This document shows positions 41,172-52,177 of a DNA stretch of 64,000 bases, one piece after another; positions within the stretch are counted from its first letter, which is position 1, and each line of letters begins with the position of its first letter. A program made the translations under genes and the position numbers. The notes under the pieces are model-generated. The model made no database searches. It had not been told where the DNA came from and saw only the letters and a program-made list of their open reading frames with translations. The stretch comes from Phymorhynchus buccinoides (taxonomy: Eukaryota > Mollusca > Gastropoda > Neogastropoda > Raphitomidae), in NCBI GenBank assembly GCA_017654935.2, contig CM065711.1:27222836-27286835 (forward strand), read 5' to 3'.

Positions 41172-41739
41172 GTTGGAATTTCAGCGGATTGTAGACACAG
41201 ATACATCGATCCGTTGCAATGATGGCGTAGATAATGTTGGAAGCGTATCCGCAACCGGCGAAAAAACCAATGTTGTCATTATACATCGCTTTAGAAATCG
41301 GCCCGAAGCGTTCTTTGGTCGTGAACTGCGTATGCATCTGTTCGCCGAAAACGAACATGAAGGTGATCAAGCAGATCAAATCGCTCATGGAAAGAATGAA
41401 GAGGCAGAGGTTGACACGATCTTTCAGACCTTGTTTGTAAAACACCGCCATGTTGATGACGTTAGCTGGTCCGCCAATCAGAAACAAGATTCCCAAAACG
41501 TTGTATTGGACCTGCCGAGTGATGGCTTCCGCTTGAGCGCTGACGATGTTGTCAGGGTTATCCCAAGGGAGGTAGTCCATCTCCCTTAAAATTTTCACCG
41601 TGCATTCTTTATAGTGAGCGGAGTCATTGTTAGAAGTTGGTGGTGGGAGGTTTTTGGATAAATTCGTTCCCACGGAAGTGGTAGTTGTGATGGTTGTGGT
41701 GGCATTGTTGAAGTGAGTTTCGAACATTTCTGCTGACAT
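41172..41739 (-). CDS. Class-A (rhodopsin-like) GPCR, N-terminal 189 codons, cut by gap
   Basis: The intron-free start ATG is at 41739. Residues 1-76 are extracellular, Thr-rich, with N-glycosylation sequons at N12 and N38. TM1 is about 77-100, with N93 in the GGPANV block. TM2 is about 110-132, with the conserved Asp120 (LSMSD). TM3 is about 157-180, with Cys163 and a DRC motif at 177-179, the DRY variant that contacts the G protein. The frame ends at YNPLKFQ at the gap, so TM4-TM7 are missing from the assembly. It is probably a neuropeptide or peptide-type or lineage-expanded receptor; the ligand cannot be told. Met5 is an alternative start. Only one copy exists in this window. Confidence 0.85.
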
Positions 41740-42085
41740 TTTTTATGGAGAAAGGGTTGGTGTAAGGATATCTTGTTTTTGTATTATAGATTTTTTTTTA
41801 TTAACTCCTCTTTTATCCTTCCACTCAACAGTTCCTTCTCTCACACTTTCATATGTCAACCAACATGTCCTTTTGCACACAGGAAAAAGAAATAAGAATA
41901 CAGGATACAACATAATGAAACATGTATACATTACAAACAAAAACATCAAAAAACATTGCATGTCTTGGAAACGTATGAAAGGAACATCAAAGGCAGTTTA
42001 AATAAACAGTAAGGAGGAGGTTTCTGTTTTGTTTTGTCACACACACGCACGCACGCACGCATGCACACGCGTACGCGCACGCACG

Positions 42086-42140
<55 letters not shown>

Positions 42141-42160
42141 GAATGGGTGGGATTAATTTA
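41740..42160. other. 5' flank of the GPCR with (CA)n tract
   Basis: AT-rich 41740-42030, then (CA)n/(GCACAC)n at about 42036-42135. No coding sequence seen. The GPCR promoter or an upstream exon may lie here. Confidence 0.6.
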
Positions 42161-42164
42161 CAAG

Positions 42165-43877
42165 ATTCTAATATGGAAACTAGTTTAGATGGAATTTTTC
42201 CGATTTGCCTGCTATTGTATTAATGTATCGTTCTGTAGCTAACCTATTTTTTAAGAAAACTAGAAACCAGTTACAAGTGGAACAGAACCATTCCACGTGC
42301 ACTTGCAAATATATAGCTTTCCTATCATCACAAGGAAGTCAATGACTGTTCGAACATACATTGTGCTGCACACCAAACAGAATACACTGCTCAGAAAAGT
42401 TGAGGTCCTCACAATTCGTGCATGCATGCACTTTTCATCGTTCTTTCAAGATTTAACCAAAAGGAAGAAGTAATTGAACAATTCCATAGTAGATGAGTAA
42501 TTGTTTCATCTTCATCTTCACACAAAGAACACATTGGTGAATCAATACCTTTATGTAGACACAAATAACGATTTGTGGGTTAAAATACGGTGGATAATGC
42601 GGGTCTGTAGCCATCTTAATTGAACGTCCGAGCTGGTTTGCATGCAAATTCTGAAAATGTTGTTCCAATCTAAATTATCATACTTCTGGTTCTATTGTTT
42701 AATGCCCGTGGCTGTGCAGTCACTATCATTTAAAACTTTCTGCACTTCTCTGTTACCTTTATAAATGCAAAGCCATGTTAAATTTTCCTGTAACGGGCAA
42801 TGGATTTGAATATTCCTACTTATTTGATATGTCTTAATTATTTGAATTATTCCGTTAAAGGTAAGAAAGTCTGTGTTTATGTCTGGAAATTTGTTTTTGA
42901 AGTTTTGAAAGCTTAGAAAGTTTCCTTCTTCATTAAGCAAACGAGAAACATAGTAAATGTCGTTTTCAAACCAGTTTTTCATAAACACTGTGTGATTACC
43001 TCTTTTTATTTTAGTATTATAAGAAATGAATTCTGCATTAAATTCATGAATGTTTTAGGGATGTTCTTTCTACAGAGTTTAAGGTAGTGTTTTAGTATAT
43101 CTTTCCAAAATGGATTATGTATTCTATTTAAAAGTATCTCTACATAGTCAAGACCCACTTTGTTCAATTTCGCAAGTTCAGGATAAAGATTAAACACAAA
43201 TTCCTGTGAAGTAGATTCACTGATGAACAATTTCTTTAGCCAGCTATTTTTTAGTGTGCTTAGAAAGTTAAAAACATTTAGCATCTTTAAGCCACCAGAC
43301 ATATAATCACCAAAAACAACCTTTTTTCTAATTTTGCTGGGTTTCCCATCCCATAAAAAAATGAAAGAATAATGAGTCTAGTTCTTGCAAAAAAGCTTCA
43401 GGGGGATCAGGTAGGTTTGAAAATAAGTAAATCAATTTTGACATGGCCAGACTCTTAAGTACTGCTATTTTGCAAAATGGAGTAAATTGTCTCTTTGACC
43501 ATTTATGTAAGACACATTTAATTTAAGCTATTTTACCTTCAAAATTAATTGACACGATATGGTCAATTTCAACTGAAAACTTTACCCCTAAAACTTTAAA
43601 AATTCCAGGGTTTCAGCAAACATTTTGGTCTCTTAGGTATCGTATTTGTGAATGTTTCATACTACCAATCCATACTAATTCTGTCTTTTCATTATTAATT
43701 TTTAAACCAGAAAGACAAGCAAAAAGATTCAATGTTCTGATGGCCTCTTTAAGTGATTCCTCGCTACCTTCAAGACATAAAGTAGTATCGTCAGCAAACT
43801 GGGAGAGCAGAGCATCAATATTGTTTACTTTAATACCTTTTATTCTATCATTGTTTCGTATCATTATAGATAATACT
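42165..43877 (-). pseudogene. LINE (L1/Tx1-like), 3' two-thirds, right arm, no LTR insertion
   Basis: Minus-strand element. ADDTTLCLEGSEESL lies at about 43745-43790 and MSGGLKMLNVFNFLSTLKNS at 43302. From 42988, KNWFENDIYYVSRLLNEEG is seen, then TDPHYPPYFNPQ and a C-terminal zinc-finger-like CVLCVKMKMK...LLIYY region (frameshifted) at 42450-42670. Its 5' side is cut at 43877 where a (TC)n tract begins. Shared sequence with the left arm covers 42968-43877; 42165-42967 continues past the left-arm end. Dead element. Confidence 0.85.
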
Positions 43878-44095
<218 letters not shown>

Positions 44096-44284
44096 ACAAA
44101 CTATCTCAGTTTGCTGAACTGATTTTCTTTCTTTTTTCGTACTACCCCCTAAAGTGCAGCAGAATCTTCAACGTGATGAAGTTGGCTGCCTATGGCGAAG
44201 AAGAAGACACACACACGAGCGTATATCAGTGTATCTGTAAGCCAGTGACCGTGTTCCTGTCTATTTTTGTTTTGTATCTTACTG

Positions 44285-44515
44285 TGCGCGCGCGCGCATG
44301 TGTGTGTTTATGTGTTGCGTGTGTGTGCGTGTGCGTGTGCGCGTGTGCATGCGTGTGCGTGTGTATGTGTTTGTGTGTGTATATGTGTGTGTGTGTTTCA
44401 GGGTGTGTGTGTGTATGCGTGTGTGTGTTTCAGGGTGTGTGTGTGCCGGCGCCAGCGGCGTGTGTGTTTGTTTGTGTGTCAGTGTGCGTGTGCGTGCGTG
44501 CGTGCGCGACCACAT
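44285..44515. repeat. (GT)n-rich microsatellite
   Basis: Counterpart of 27420-27640. Confidence 0.9.
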
Positions 44516-44579
44516 ACTGTGCGTGGGTTAGTAATTAGGCGTACTTTGTTATGACACTATCTTTGGTTCTTGCTTTGTT

Positions 44580-45799
44580 GCTTAAATCAATATTTTTTAA
44601 TATTTATTTTAATAATAGTACAATTATAATAGGCTAATCGAAATATGGACGACTCTATCTCCAGTAAGAGTGTGCATGCGCTCTCTCTAAACCTCTTCAC
44701 CGGCAGTAGGCCTATCTTTTCAAAATAATATTTCCGGTTTTATTTTGTTTGTTCGGTTTGCCTGTCTCTCTCCCCACCCCCTCTCTATTCCTCTCTCTCT
44801 CTTCTTTCTTGTTCTTCATCTGCCTTCCCAGGCCATAAGGCCATAAGGCCACAATGTGTCCGTTTATCATAAGTTCCAGTTTTCACTCCGTCTCCTCGCT
44901 GGCAATCAGCCGACACATTCCGATTTCGGAGGCCGAGCTCAAATGAGAAAACTATATGGAAGATGTGGGGGGGGTTTAAAGGCAGGAGAATGGGCCACTT
45001 ATTTCAGTGTCTGAAATTGAACATGAAGATGTCGGAGGACATATAATTACGTAAGTTTGTCAATAAAGCATGCTGGGGAATTCTAACAATGGTCCTCACA
45101 GACCTCAGGTACCGATTTCCAAGGAAATTGGTTGAAAAACAAAAAGGTTTTATGTGTGCCATATTTTTTGTAGAGAATAAAGAAAGGCAGCGATTTATAA
45201 TTAATGCTCCCAAAAAATAGATGATTTTGACCAAAAAACAGATGCTTGTGGCAAAAGAAAAGACCATCTAACCCTAACTCTAACCCTATCCCTAACCACG
45301 GAAAGAACCAAGAAATAGAGCAGGAGGGTGTAAATCTATGCCGAGAAATCGATGTACAAAGCCATGCACTTATACTATTTTTTTTGCTGGAACCATTCCT
45401 TTTTTTGGTTGATAAATATTAAGTCATAAAGAAGGCATAACCCTAATGATCTGCTCATATGACGGATTTATTTGTCTCCATTTTACAACTTATTTGTCTG
45501 AAATTGAGCATGGAGATATCGGATGACATCCGTAAGTTAGTCATTCATTAAAGCATGTTGGGGAACTCTTAATTAACAAAAAGTGACCTTTAAGCTGTTT
45601 GTCATACGAAGAAGGAAAAATGCATAAAACTAGCACAAATACTCTCTCTCTCTTTTTCTCTCTCTCTCTCCATCACCTGTGGGTCGAGATGGGAGCGATA
45701 TAATAGTTTTAAAGAAATAGTTCCCCCTTCCCCTCGATCCCTCAAGGCATAAGATTAGATTTGAAGCACACCACCTTCGCTGTGCCTTCGTTGTCATTC
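44580..45799. other. Non-coding right-arm sequence, mirrored
   Basis: Counterpart of about 26125-27370, with the dispersed repeat at 44820-45000, telomere-like CCTAACTCTAACCC at 45268-45297 and (CT)n at 45640-45670. No gene. Confidence 0.6.
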
Positions 45800-46070
45800 C
45801 TTTCATTTCACTAGCTGTGAAGCAAGATCGCAAAGGAGTCTAAATTCGTTCGTGTATGTTTCTTTGGTGAATTTTTTTTTCGACGACCTGTCTGTCCCAA
45901 GAATATCTCCCGAACCGCTTGACAGAATCGCTTCAGATTTGTGTGTGGTGGTGTGAGTGTCACCATGAGCGGAAGGCATCCGCGCATAAATGATCGCCGT
46001 CGTGACATTGACCTTGGCGCTTGACCGTGAAAACCAAAAATCTTTAAGGGGCCATAACTTCCACACCGTT
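45800..46070. repeat. AAGGTCA-type repeat, single unit (right arm)
   Basis: Only the first unit of the left-arm array 24853-26060 is present. The sequence passes directly from TTTCATTTCACTAGC to GTTGTCATTCC, skipping ~1 kb. Confidence 0.85.
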
Positions 46071-46189
46071 GGTCTCAGTTATTTATGAGTGTGTGTTTGT
46101 TTGTGTGGAAGCTAATTACATATATGTATTCATATATTCAATTTTGAATTGACATATTTTCAAAATATTTTAGGGTTAGGTTTATTATT

Positions 46190-46860
46190 ATCAGGGAGAC
46201 GTTTCATAAGGGCTAACGTTACGTTGCGCTTGCTGAAATTGGTGAAAACGGTCTAAGAAACACCCTTCGTTTGCCGATAGTTCGCGTGGCATTTTGTTCT
46301 TGCCAAACTGCACCGAGCAGGCGGCGAACTATCCAGGGGTGAGTTTATCTAGATAACGGACGCCGAGCGAATAACGCTTACGGCAAACGGGGCCTAAGAA
46401 ACACTTTAGAAAGCGTTTGCGGAAGAATATTACAAGCTCGATCTTGTCCGATTGTTTATTATTTTAACCAAACTTTAATGGACCAATCAAAAACAAGAAA
46501 TGTATTCACCCCATGCTAGTCACGTGATAGTTCGCGAAAAGCTATCTCGATGACAGCCACAAAACGTTTTTGGCAAACATCGGCGAAAGAGGTGTTTCTT
46601 AGTACCGTTTTTGCCGATTTGCGCTCACGCTACGTAACGTTAGCCCTTGTGAAACTCTCCCCGGAACTATAGTAGGGGGTGACTACGTTTCTTGTTGTTG
46701 ATTGGTCCATTAAAGTTTGTTTTAAAAAGAATTACCAATCAGACAAGAGCTTGTAATATTCTTCCGCAAACGTTTTCTAAAGTGTTTCTTAGGCCCCATT
46801 TGGCGGAAGCGTTATTCGCGCGGCGACCGTTATCTAGAGAAACTCGTCCCAGTTATTTGC
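46190..46860. mobile_element. Long foldback element (right-arm copy)
   Basis: Allele of 24090-24725, with the same inverted blocks (GGGCTAACGTTACG; GTTATCTAGA). Confidence 0.8.
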
Positions 46861-47029
46861 ACCCGACAAGACCAGTTATCTAGACTACCGCGACAGAGGT
46901 CTCAAATCAGAGCTTCCATCTCCCTCTACCCCCCTCCCCCCCCCCCCCCCCTCTCTCTCGATCAGTTTCTTTAATACTGATCTCCTGATAAAAAAAAAAA
47001 AAAGTCGCTGCCTCGCTGCCCCCTGCATT

Positions 47030-47385
47030 TCTTGGTTAATTGGATTTTTCCGTTTTTGCCTTTCTTACAAAACATAAAGCTGTATTTTATGAACCTTTTT
47101 AGCTAATAACCTTTTTGGAATACTAACCCTATCCCTAACCCTAACCTTCCCCCCGACCCCCCTATAAGACAGGAAAACGCAATGAACCACGACTGTGACA
47201 AATGGCGCCGTGTACTGCAATACATAGGGGGGGGGGGTGTCCTATTAGATAATGGCCTATCCGGGTTAGTATTATAAAAAGCAAGGTTATTAGCTAAAAA
47301 AAAGTTCATAAAATACAGCTTTATGTTTGGTAAGAAAGGCAAAAACGGGAAAATGGAATTAACCGAGAAATGCAGGGGGACAGGG
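47030..47385. mobile_element. Foldback element with telomere-like blocks (right-arm copy 2)
   Basis: Allele of 23535-23890, with CTAACCCTATCCCTAACCC and the TTTTTGCCTTTCTTACAAAAC arms. Confidence 0.85.
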
Positions 47386-47455
47386 GGAGGTTTTGGACTT
47401 TGCAGATCATATTTTAACATTGGGACACTGTGACAACTTAGGCCATGCAGAACAC

Positions 47456-47487
<32 letters not shown>

Positions 47488-47648
47488 AAACAATTGCCAT
47501 TTAAAAAATATCCTAGATGAATCTTCTAAACAGGTAAGTACACCTTTTATCTTTATCACCGGTGAGGAGTTCGCATCCAGGGAGATCACTCTAAATTCTA
47601 GAACTTTGAGCAGGCGTCTTTGGGAACATCATTTTGCTCAAAAATACA

Positions 47649-47782
47649 ATGGATTTTCAGCAGTTTTTCCTCGCAGAAAACCTGGAAAAGGAAGGAAAAC
47701 AAGATGAAGCATTTAAGGCGTATTCAGAGTTTATAGACCAACAGGAGAACACTTCGAAATCTGCTGAGTATTGCCGAGAAGA
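47649..47782 (+). CDS. TTC32: TTC32 exon 1 (right-arm copy)
   Basis: ATG at 47649-47651; 44 codons plus 2 nt; donor GA|GTAAAT at 47783. The protein begins MDFQQFFLAENLEKEGKQDE. The right-arm exons 47649-47782, 52017-52177 and 53734-53870 join in frame (134+161+137 = 432 nt) to a 143-residue, three-TPR protein matching TTC32 in length, repeat spacing and C-terminal tail. The in-frame read-through TAA just after the donor shows that splicing is required. I see no amino-acid difference from the left-arm gene. TTC32 is a small soluble TPR protein without signal peptide or membrane segment. Confidence 0.9.
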
Positions 47783-47909
47783 GTAAATATATTTTTAATT
47801 TAAAAACAAACATTATTTGTTCCTTTCATAAAACGTTGTTTTTCACAGTGGCTACGGGTACGGCGTTATTGCAACACTCAGACCATGTGGAAAAGGGGAG
47901 GGGGGGGGG

Positions 47910-47965
47910 GGATTTGGACCAAATTACAACTTTTTCGTTGCCACTGGAATTCCTTTTCACCTTAG
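47910..47965. repeat. Poly-G run and SINE fragment in TTC32 intron 1
   Basis: Counterpart of 22915-23002, with a shorter homopolymer. Confidence 0.75.
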
Positions 47966-48180
47966 ATTTCGGCAGCCAACTTCACGTTGAAGCAAATTTA
48001 TGAGATATTTAAAATTTTAAGCAACTTTAAACTTTATATTGAAGAATTGATCGAGAAGAAGAAGAAAAAAAAGGGAGGGGTGGGGGAGACGTGTGGGAAA
48101 GACGAGTTAAAAGTCATACACGACTGTTAAATGCCCGGTCTAGCCGGAGACACCCGGGCCCCGCATGATGTATGCAGTGT

Positions 48181-48527
48181 GTCATGCATGACCGTTAAGT
48201 CCCCCCGGATCAGCCAGCGAAACTCGGGTCCCACATGTTGCATGCAGTGTGTCATGCATGACCGTTAAGTCCCCCCGGATCAGCCAGCGAAACTCGGGTC
48301 CCACATGTTGCATGCAGTGTGTCATGCATGACCGTTAAGTCCCCCCGGATCAGCCAGCGAAACTCGGGTCCCACATGTTGCATGCAGTGTGTCATGCATG
48401 ACCGTTAAGTCCCCCCGGATCAGCCAGCGAAACTCGGGTCCCACATGTTGCATGCAGTGTGTCATGCATGACCGTTAAGTCCCCCCGGATCAGCCAGCGA
48501 AACTCGGGTCCCACATGTTGCATGCAG
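48181..48527. repeat. 70-bp VNTR, five identical units
   Basis: Units start GTCATGCATGACCGTTAAGT at 48181, 48251, 48321, 48391 and 48461. I see no base difference between them (the last is cut at CATGCAG). A diverged unit precedes at about 48110-48180. The left arm has one such unit. Confidence 0.95.
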
Positions 48528-48884
48528 AGGACTTTCGCAGTATCTAGTAGTAGTAGTAGATAGGGACAAAATAAGCCGTCAAGCTTTTTAGAGAGTCCCG
48601 TCTTTTTACAATCAGTATTACATACAAGTAATGGTCAAGGTTTATTGTGGTCAAATTTTCCTAAAAATTAATTAGCTACTCATCAAAGCTTCTAAATAAA
48701 TTTAAATAATTTGGAGATTTGTCGAGACAATTTTTTGAACATAGGCAAGACCAATCCGGCTACCGTAGTGGCCCCCTGGGTCTAACCCCGACCAGCACAG
48801 CTCCTGCCCTTCATTTACCACTACTTTGATCTATGGCCCCTAGTTCCCCAAAGTAAAGGTCAAGATGTGCCACCCCCCCTACAT

Positions 48885-49200
48885 TTCTCGGTTAATTGTA
48901 TTTTTCCCTTTTTGCCTTTCTTACCATACATAAAGCTGTATTTTAGGAACATTTTTAGCCAATAACCTTTTTGGAATACTAACCCTATCCCTAACCCTAG
49001 CCCTAACCCTACCCCCCTCCCTATAAGATGGAAAAATGCAACGAACCACAACTGTGACAAATCGCGGTGTACTGCAGTACATAGTGGGGGGTAGGGTTAG
49101 GTTTAGGGTTAGTATTCCAAAAAGGTTATTAGCTAAAAATGTTCCTAAAATACAGCTTTATGTATGGTAAGAAAGGCAAAAACGGAAAAATGCAAGGGGG
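48885..49200. mobile_element. Foldback element with telomere-like blocks (right-arm copy 1)
   Basis: Allele of 21957-22290, with CTAACCCTATCCCTAACCC and GTACTGCAGTAC core. Confidence 0.85.
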
Positions 49201-49319
49201 AGGGGGTGGCACATCTTTACCTTTACCCAAATTATGTATATTAACGTAAGAATGGTGGGTAAAGAAAACAAGGTACATGTGAGAGGGAAAGCTCCAACGT
49301 TTCGTGCCTTAACCTTTAC

Positions 49320-49935
49320 CGGACTTCTGGGGTCGCCCACGACCCCTTGACACACAAAACATGTTATATCTCTAACACGCACGCACACGCACACACACAA
49401 CACTCTTTTCCCCTCATTTTAATTCAATATGTGTTTATGTCTGTTTTGTTTCTGTTTAATTAATGTAATTATTTAAGTCTAATATCACCATTGTTGTGAA
49501 CAGACTTTAAATTAAATCAATCAAATCAAATCATATCTCTAAAACTATTTAAGCAATCTTCATGAAATTTCATGACTTTGTCAAAAACGTAAATGGCTTT
49601 AAGTGTGTTAAATGTCATTAATGTGTATAAAATATAAATGACGTAATATGACGCGTAATTTTGATATACCTGTCCGGATGACGGGGGTCTCCCACGACCC
49701 CTACTTTAAAGAGCACTGCACTGCAGTGCATTGAGTAGGGGTCGTGTGAGACCCCCGCCATCCGGACAGGGATAAACACATGGTGACTCATTGACAAGTA
49801 GGGGTCGTGGGAGACCCCCGCCATCCGGACAGGGATAAACACCTAGGAATTCGCTCTTTGCTGAGTAGGGGGTCGTGGAAGACCCCCACCATCGTGTCTG
49901 TGTAGTCAAAAGCATGATCCGGTAAAGGTTAAGCA
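49320..49935. repeat. GGGGTC-hairpin repeats (right arm)
   Basis: Counterpart of 21260-21858; the cluster at 49665-49935 keeps the three-plus-one unit layout. Confidence 0.8.
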
Positions 49936-50137
49936 CTTAGTCATGAAGTGAAGACAGCAAACAAAGTTGACAGGTTGGAGATTTTCTTCATGTGAGTATA
50001 GTTCACAATCAGTCCAAAGGTCAGTGGGAGAGAAAAACTTCAAATAGTGGGAGTAGTGGAAAAATAGTGTGATTACAGTTTATGAGGGTAGAAGCCAACT
50101 GAGCAAAAGGGTACAGGGGCAACAAGTGAGGTGGGGA

Positions 50138-50138
<1 letters not shown>

Positions 50139-50172
<34 letters not shown>
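50139..50172. repeat. Poly-G run (>30)
   Basis: Uninterrupted G; longer than the left-arm C run near 21037. Confidence 0.95.
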
Positions 50173-50173
<1 letters not shown>

Positions 50174-50394
50174 AGAATGGGGGTGTAGAAGGCTGTTGGG
50201 GAGGCAGAGGGAAAGGGGCGAGTGGGGGGTTAGAAAAACAGCATTGGGGGGTAGGGGGGTGAAGGGGGGATGGGGGTTGATGAGATGGAACAATGTTTAT
50301 TCCCTGACATCGAGTCCATGTGGACTCAAGGAGCGAAGGCGCTGGATAAGTTGGCTTTCCATGAATTTCCGGTATTGCCCCTCCTTTCATATAT

Positions 50395-51320
50395 ATATAT
50401 ATACAAGCCGTTACCTACCCGCTTCGTGGATAACAAGCGTAGTAATCCACTGTATTATTATTTGCATGTTGGGTTGACTGTTATAAAAATGTAAAAAAAT
50501 AAAAAAAATAAAAATTTGGACGGAGCCAGGTTCGAACCCGGAACGTTTGTGTGAGAGTGCGACGACTTAACCGTTAGGCTATTGTATCTTGCTGCTGTCT
50601 GTTGAAAATGTTGTCTTATAGTTGTAACAAGCGTGAATTCGCAATAGTTTGTGGCACGCGGTCTATTTTTGCCATTCCAATCATGAGTCACCTCCCCTGG
50701 CTTTTCAATAATTTTAATCTGTAAACCAGAATGTTATCTCTGCACCATTTCGTAACTTTTTATATCTTTTGGAAAACATTTAAAACTATGTATCCTACTT
50801 ATACTCATCAAAAGAAGCACTGCATACTCGTCGTGTCTGTTGTAGTGTCTGTATTACGTATGTTTATTATTTTGTACGCTTTTAAAATACATCATTTTAA
50901 AGAGCGGCCTCAATTTGAAGTGTAGCCTTGATTTGAAGTGCGACAATTTTGTCAAAATGTGCGACAATTTTGGACCGACCGACCGACAAAGTGAGTTATA
51001 GGTTTGTGGCTTGAGCCACAAACAAAAAGCAGTGGGTATCTAGAACCACTGACCTGGTCGTTCGCTTGACTTTGACTAATTACGCTAATTACGGAGCGTG
51101 TTGCAAAATGTAATGTACCCTATGTTAACCCAGGATAATCCATCTGGAGGGGGGAAGGTGTTACAAAGTCTGTTCCAATCACTACATCTTGAACTGGTGA
51201 TTGTGATGAAACTTTGCACAAAGATTACCGATATGAGAAGTTGGCCTCTTTCAATGTTCACATGAGGATCAGTATATTGAGCCCCCCGTGGGGATACCGG
51301 GGGGTCTTTTGTATAAATAG
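50395..51320 (-). mobile_element. SINE family B and dispersed repeat (right arm)
   Basis: Counterpart of 19920-20800 with tRNA-like head at about 50515-50600 (minus strand) and the TTTGTGGCTTGAGCCACAAA hairpin near 51003. Confidence 0.75.
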
Positions 51321-51684
51321 TTTCACCACCTTCTGGAAGTTCTGTGCTTGTATCTTCCTGTAATCTGTCACTCTCTTTCACTCTTGTCTTTTCCCTTTGC
51401 TTACTGTCATCTACTATCTTTCTGCCTTACCTGTCCATTCTCCTGCCTTTTTTCACGCAACGCTTTCAAAAACATTTCCTCCAGTCGAAGTCGGACTTGC
51501 TGGGCTTATTTCTTAGGCACATAGCGGCAGCATGACGCATCTGCGCTCATAATTGACAGGAAACTGAGCGATTGAAGAAGAAGTATATTGAGAAGAAACA
51601 AACGATATTGAGAACATGTCTTTACACCTGACATTTGTTCTTTATCTATATGTGCAAAGAAACGCCTGGACAGCATGACAACAC

Positions 51685-51706
51685 CCCCCCCCCCCCCCCC
51701 CCCCCT
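51685..51706. repeat. Poly-C run
   Basis: Counterpart of the G run near 19522-19541. Confidence 0.9.
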
Positions 51707-51839
51707 CTCCCAATCTAATGTTTTGGATGCACCCAAGTTCACGATTCTTTAGACTCTTTGGTCGCCCTTTCCGTTACATTATTGTCCTTTGCCAATCTAC
51801 GATCGCAAAGGAGTCTAAATCCATTTGTGTATGTGTTCC

Positions 51840-51970
51840 CCCCTCCAGACGGGGGTCTGTCCTAAGGATATCTCCCGCACCGCTTGACAGAATCACTTCA
51901 AATTTTGTGTGGTGGTGTGTCACCATGAGAGGAAGGCATCCGCGCATAAATTATCGCCATCTTGACCTTG
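51840..51970. repeat. AAGGTCA-type repeat, single copy (TTC32 intron 1, right arm)
   Basis: Counterpart of 19245-19425. Confidence 0.75.
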
Positions 51971-52016
51971 TTATTTGTAAGTTATACGAAACCTTTTGTT
52001 GTTTATTTTTTTTCAG

Positions 52017-52177
52017 GGGAGAGAAGCTGGTGGCATTAGCGTACAACAACCGAGGTTTCCTGTATTACCTCAAAGTGGAGTTCAAACTGGCAGTGCGGGA
52101 TTACACACAGGCCCTGGATCACGATCCTACGTTGGCGGTGGCTCTCTACAACAGAGGCCTGATTCATTACAGACTCA
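52017..52177 (+). CDS. TTC32: TTC32 exon 2 (right-arm copy)
   Basis: Acceptor TTTTTTTTCAG at 52016; donor CTCA|GTGAGT at 52177/52178. It encodes Glu45 (split) to Ser99 (split), including YNNRG (54-58) and YNRG (89-92), which mark consecutive TPR helices. Exons in this phase also splice correctly to exon 3. The 3' half of this exon seeds the array that follows at once. Confidence 0.9.

Noticed and set aside
40651..41589. Open frames crossing the N block
   Set aside because: The run of undefined residues is the assembly gap; only the GPCR frame from 41739 has domain support.
48181..48527. CRISPR array
   Set aside because: All 70 bases repeat; there are no variable spacers.
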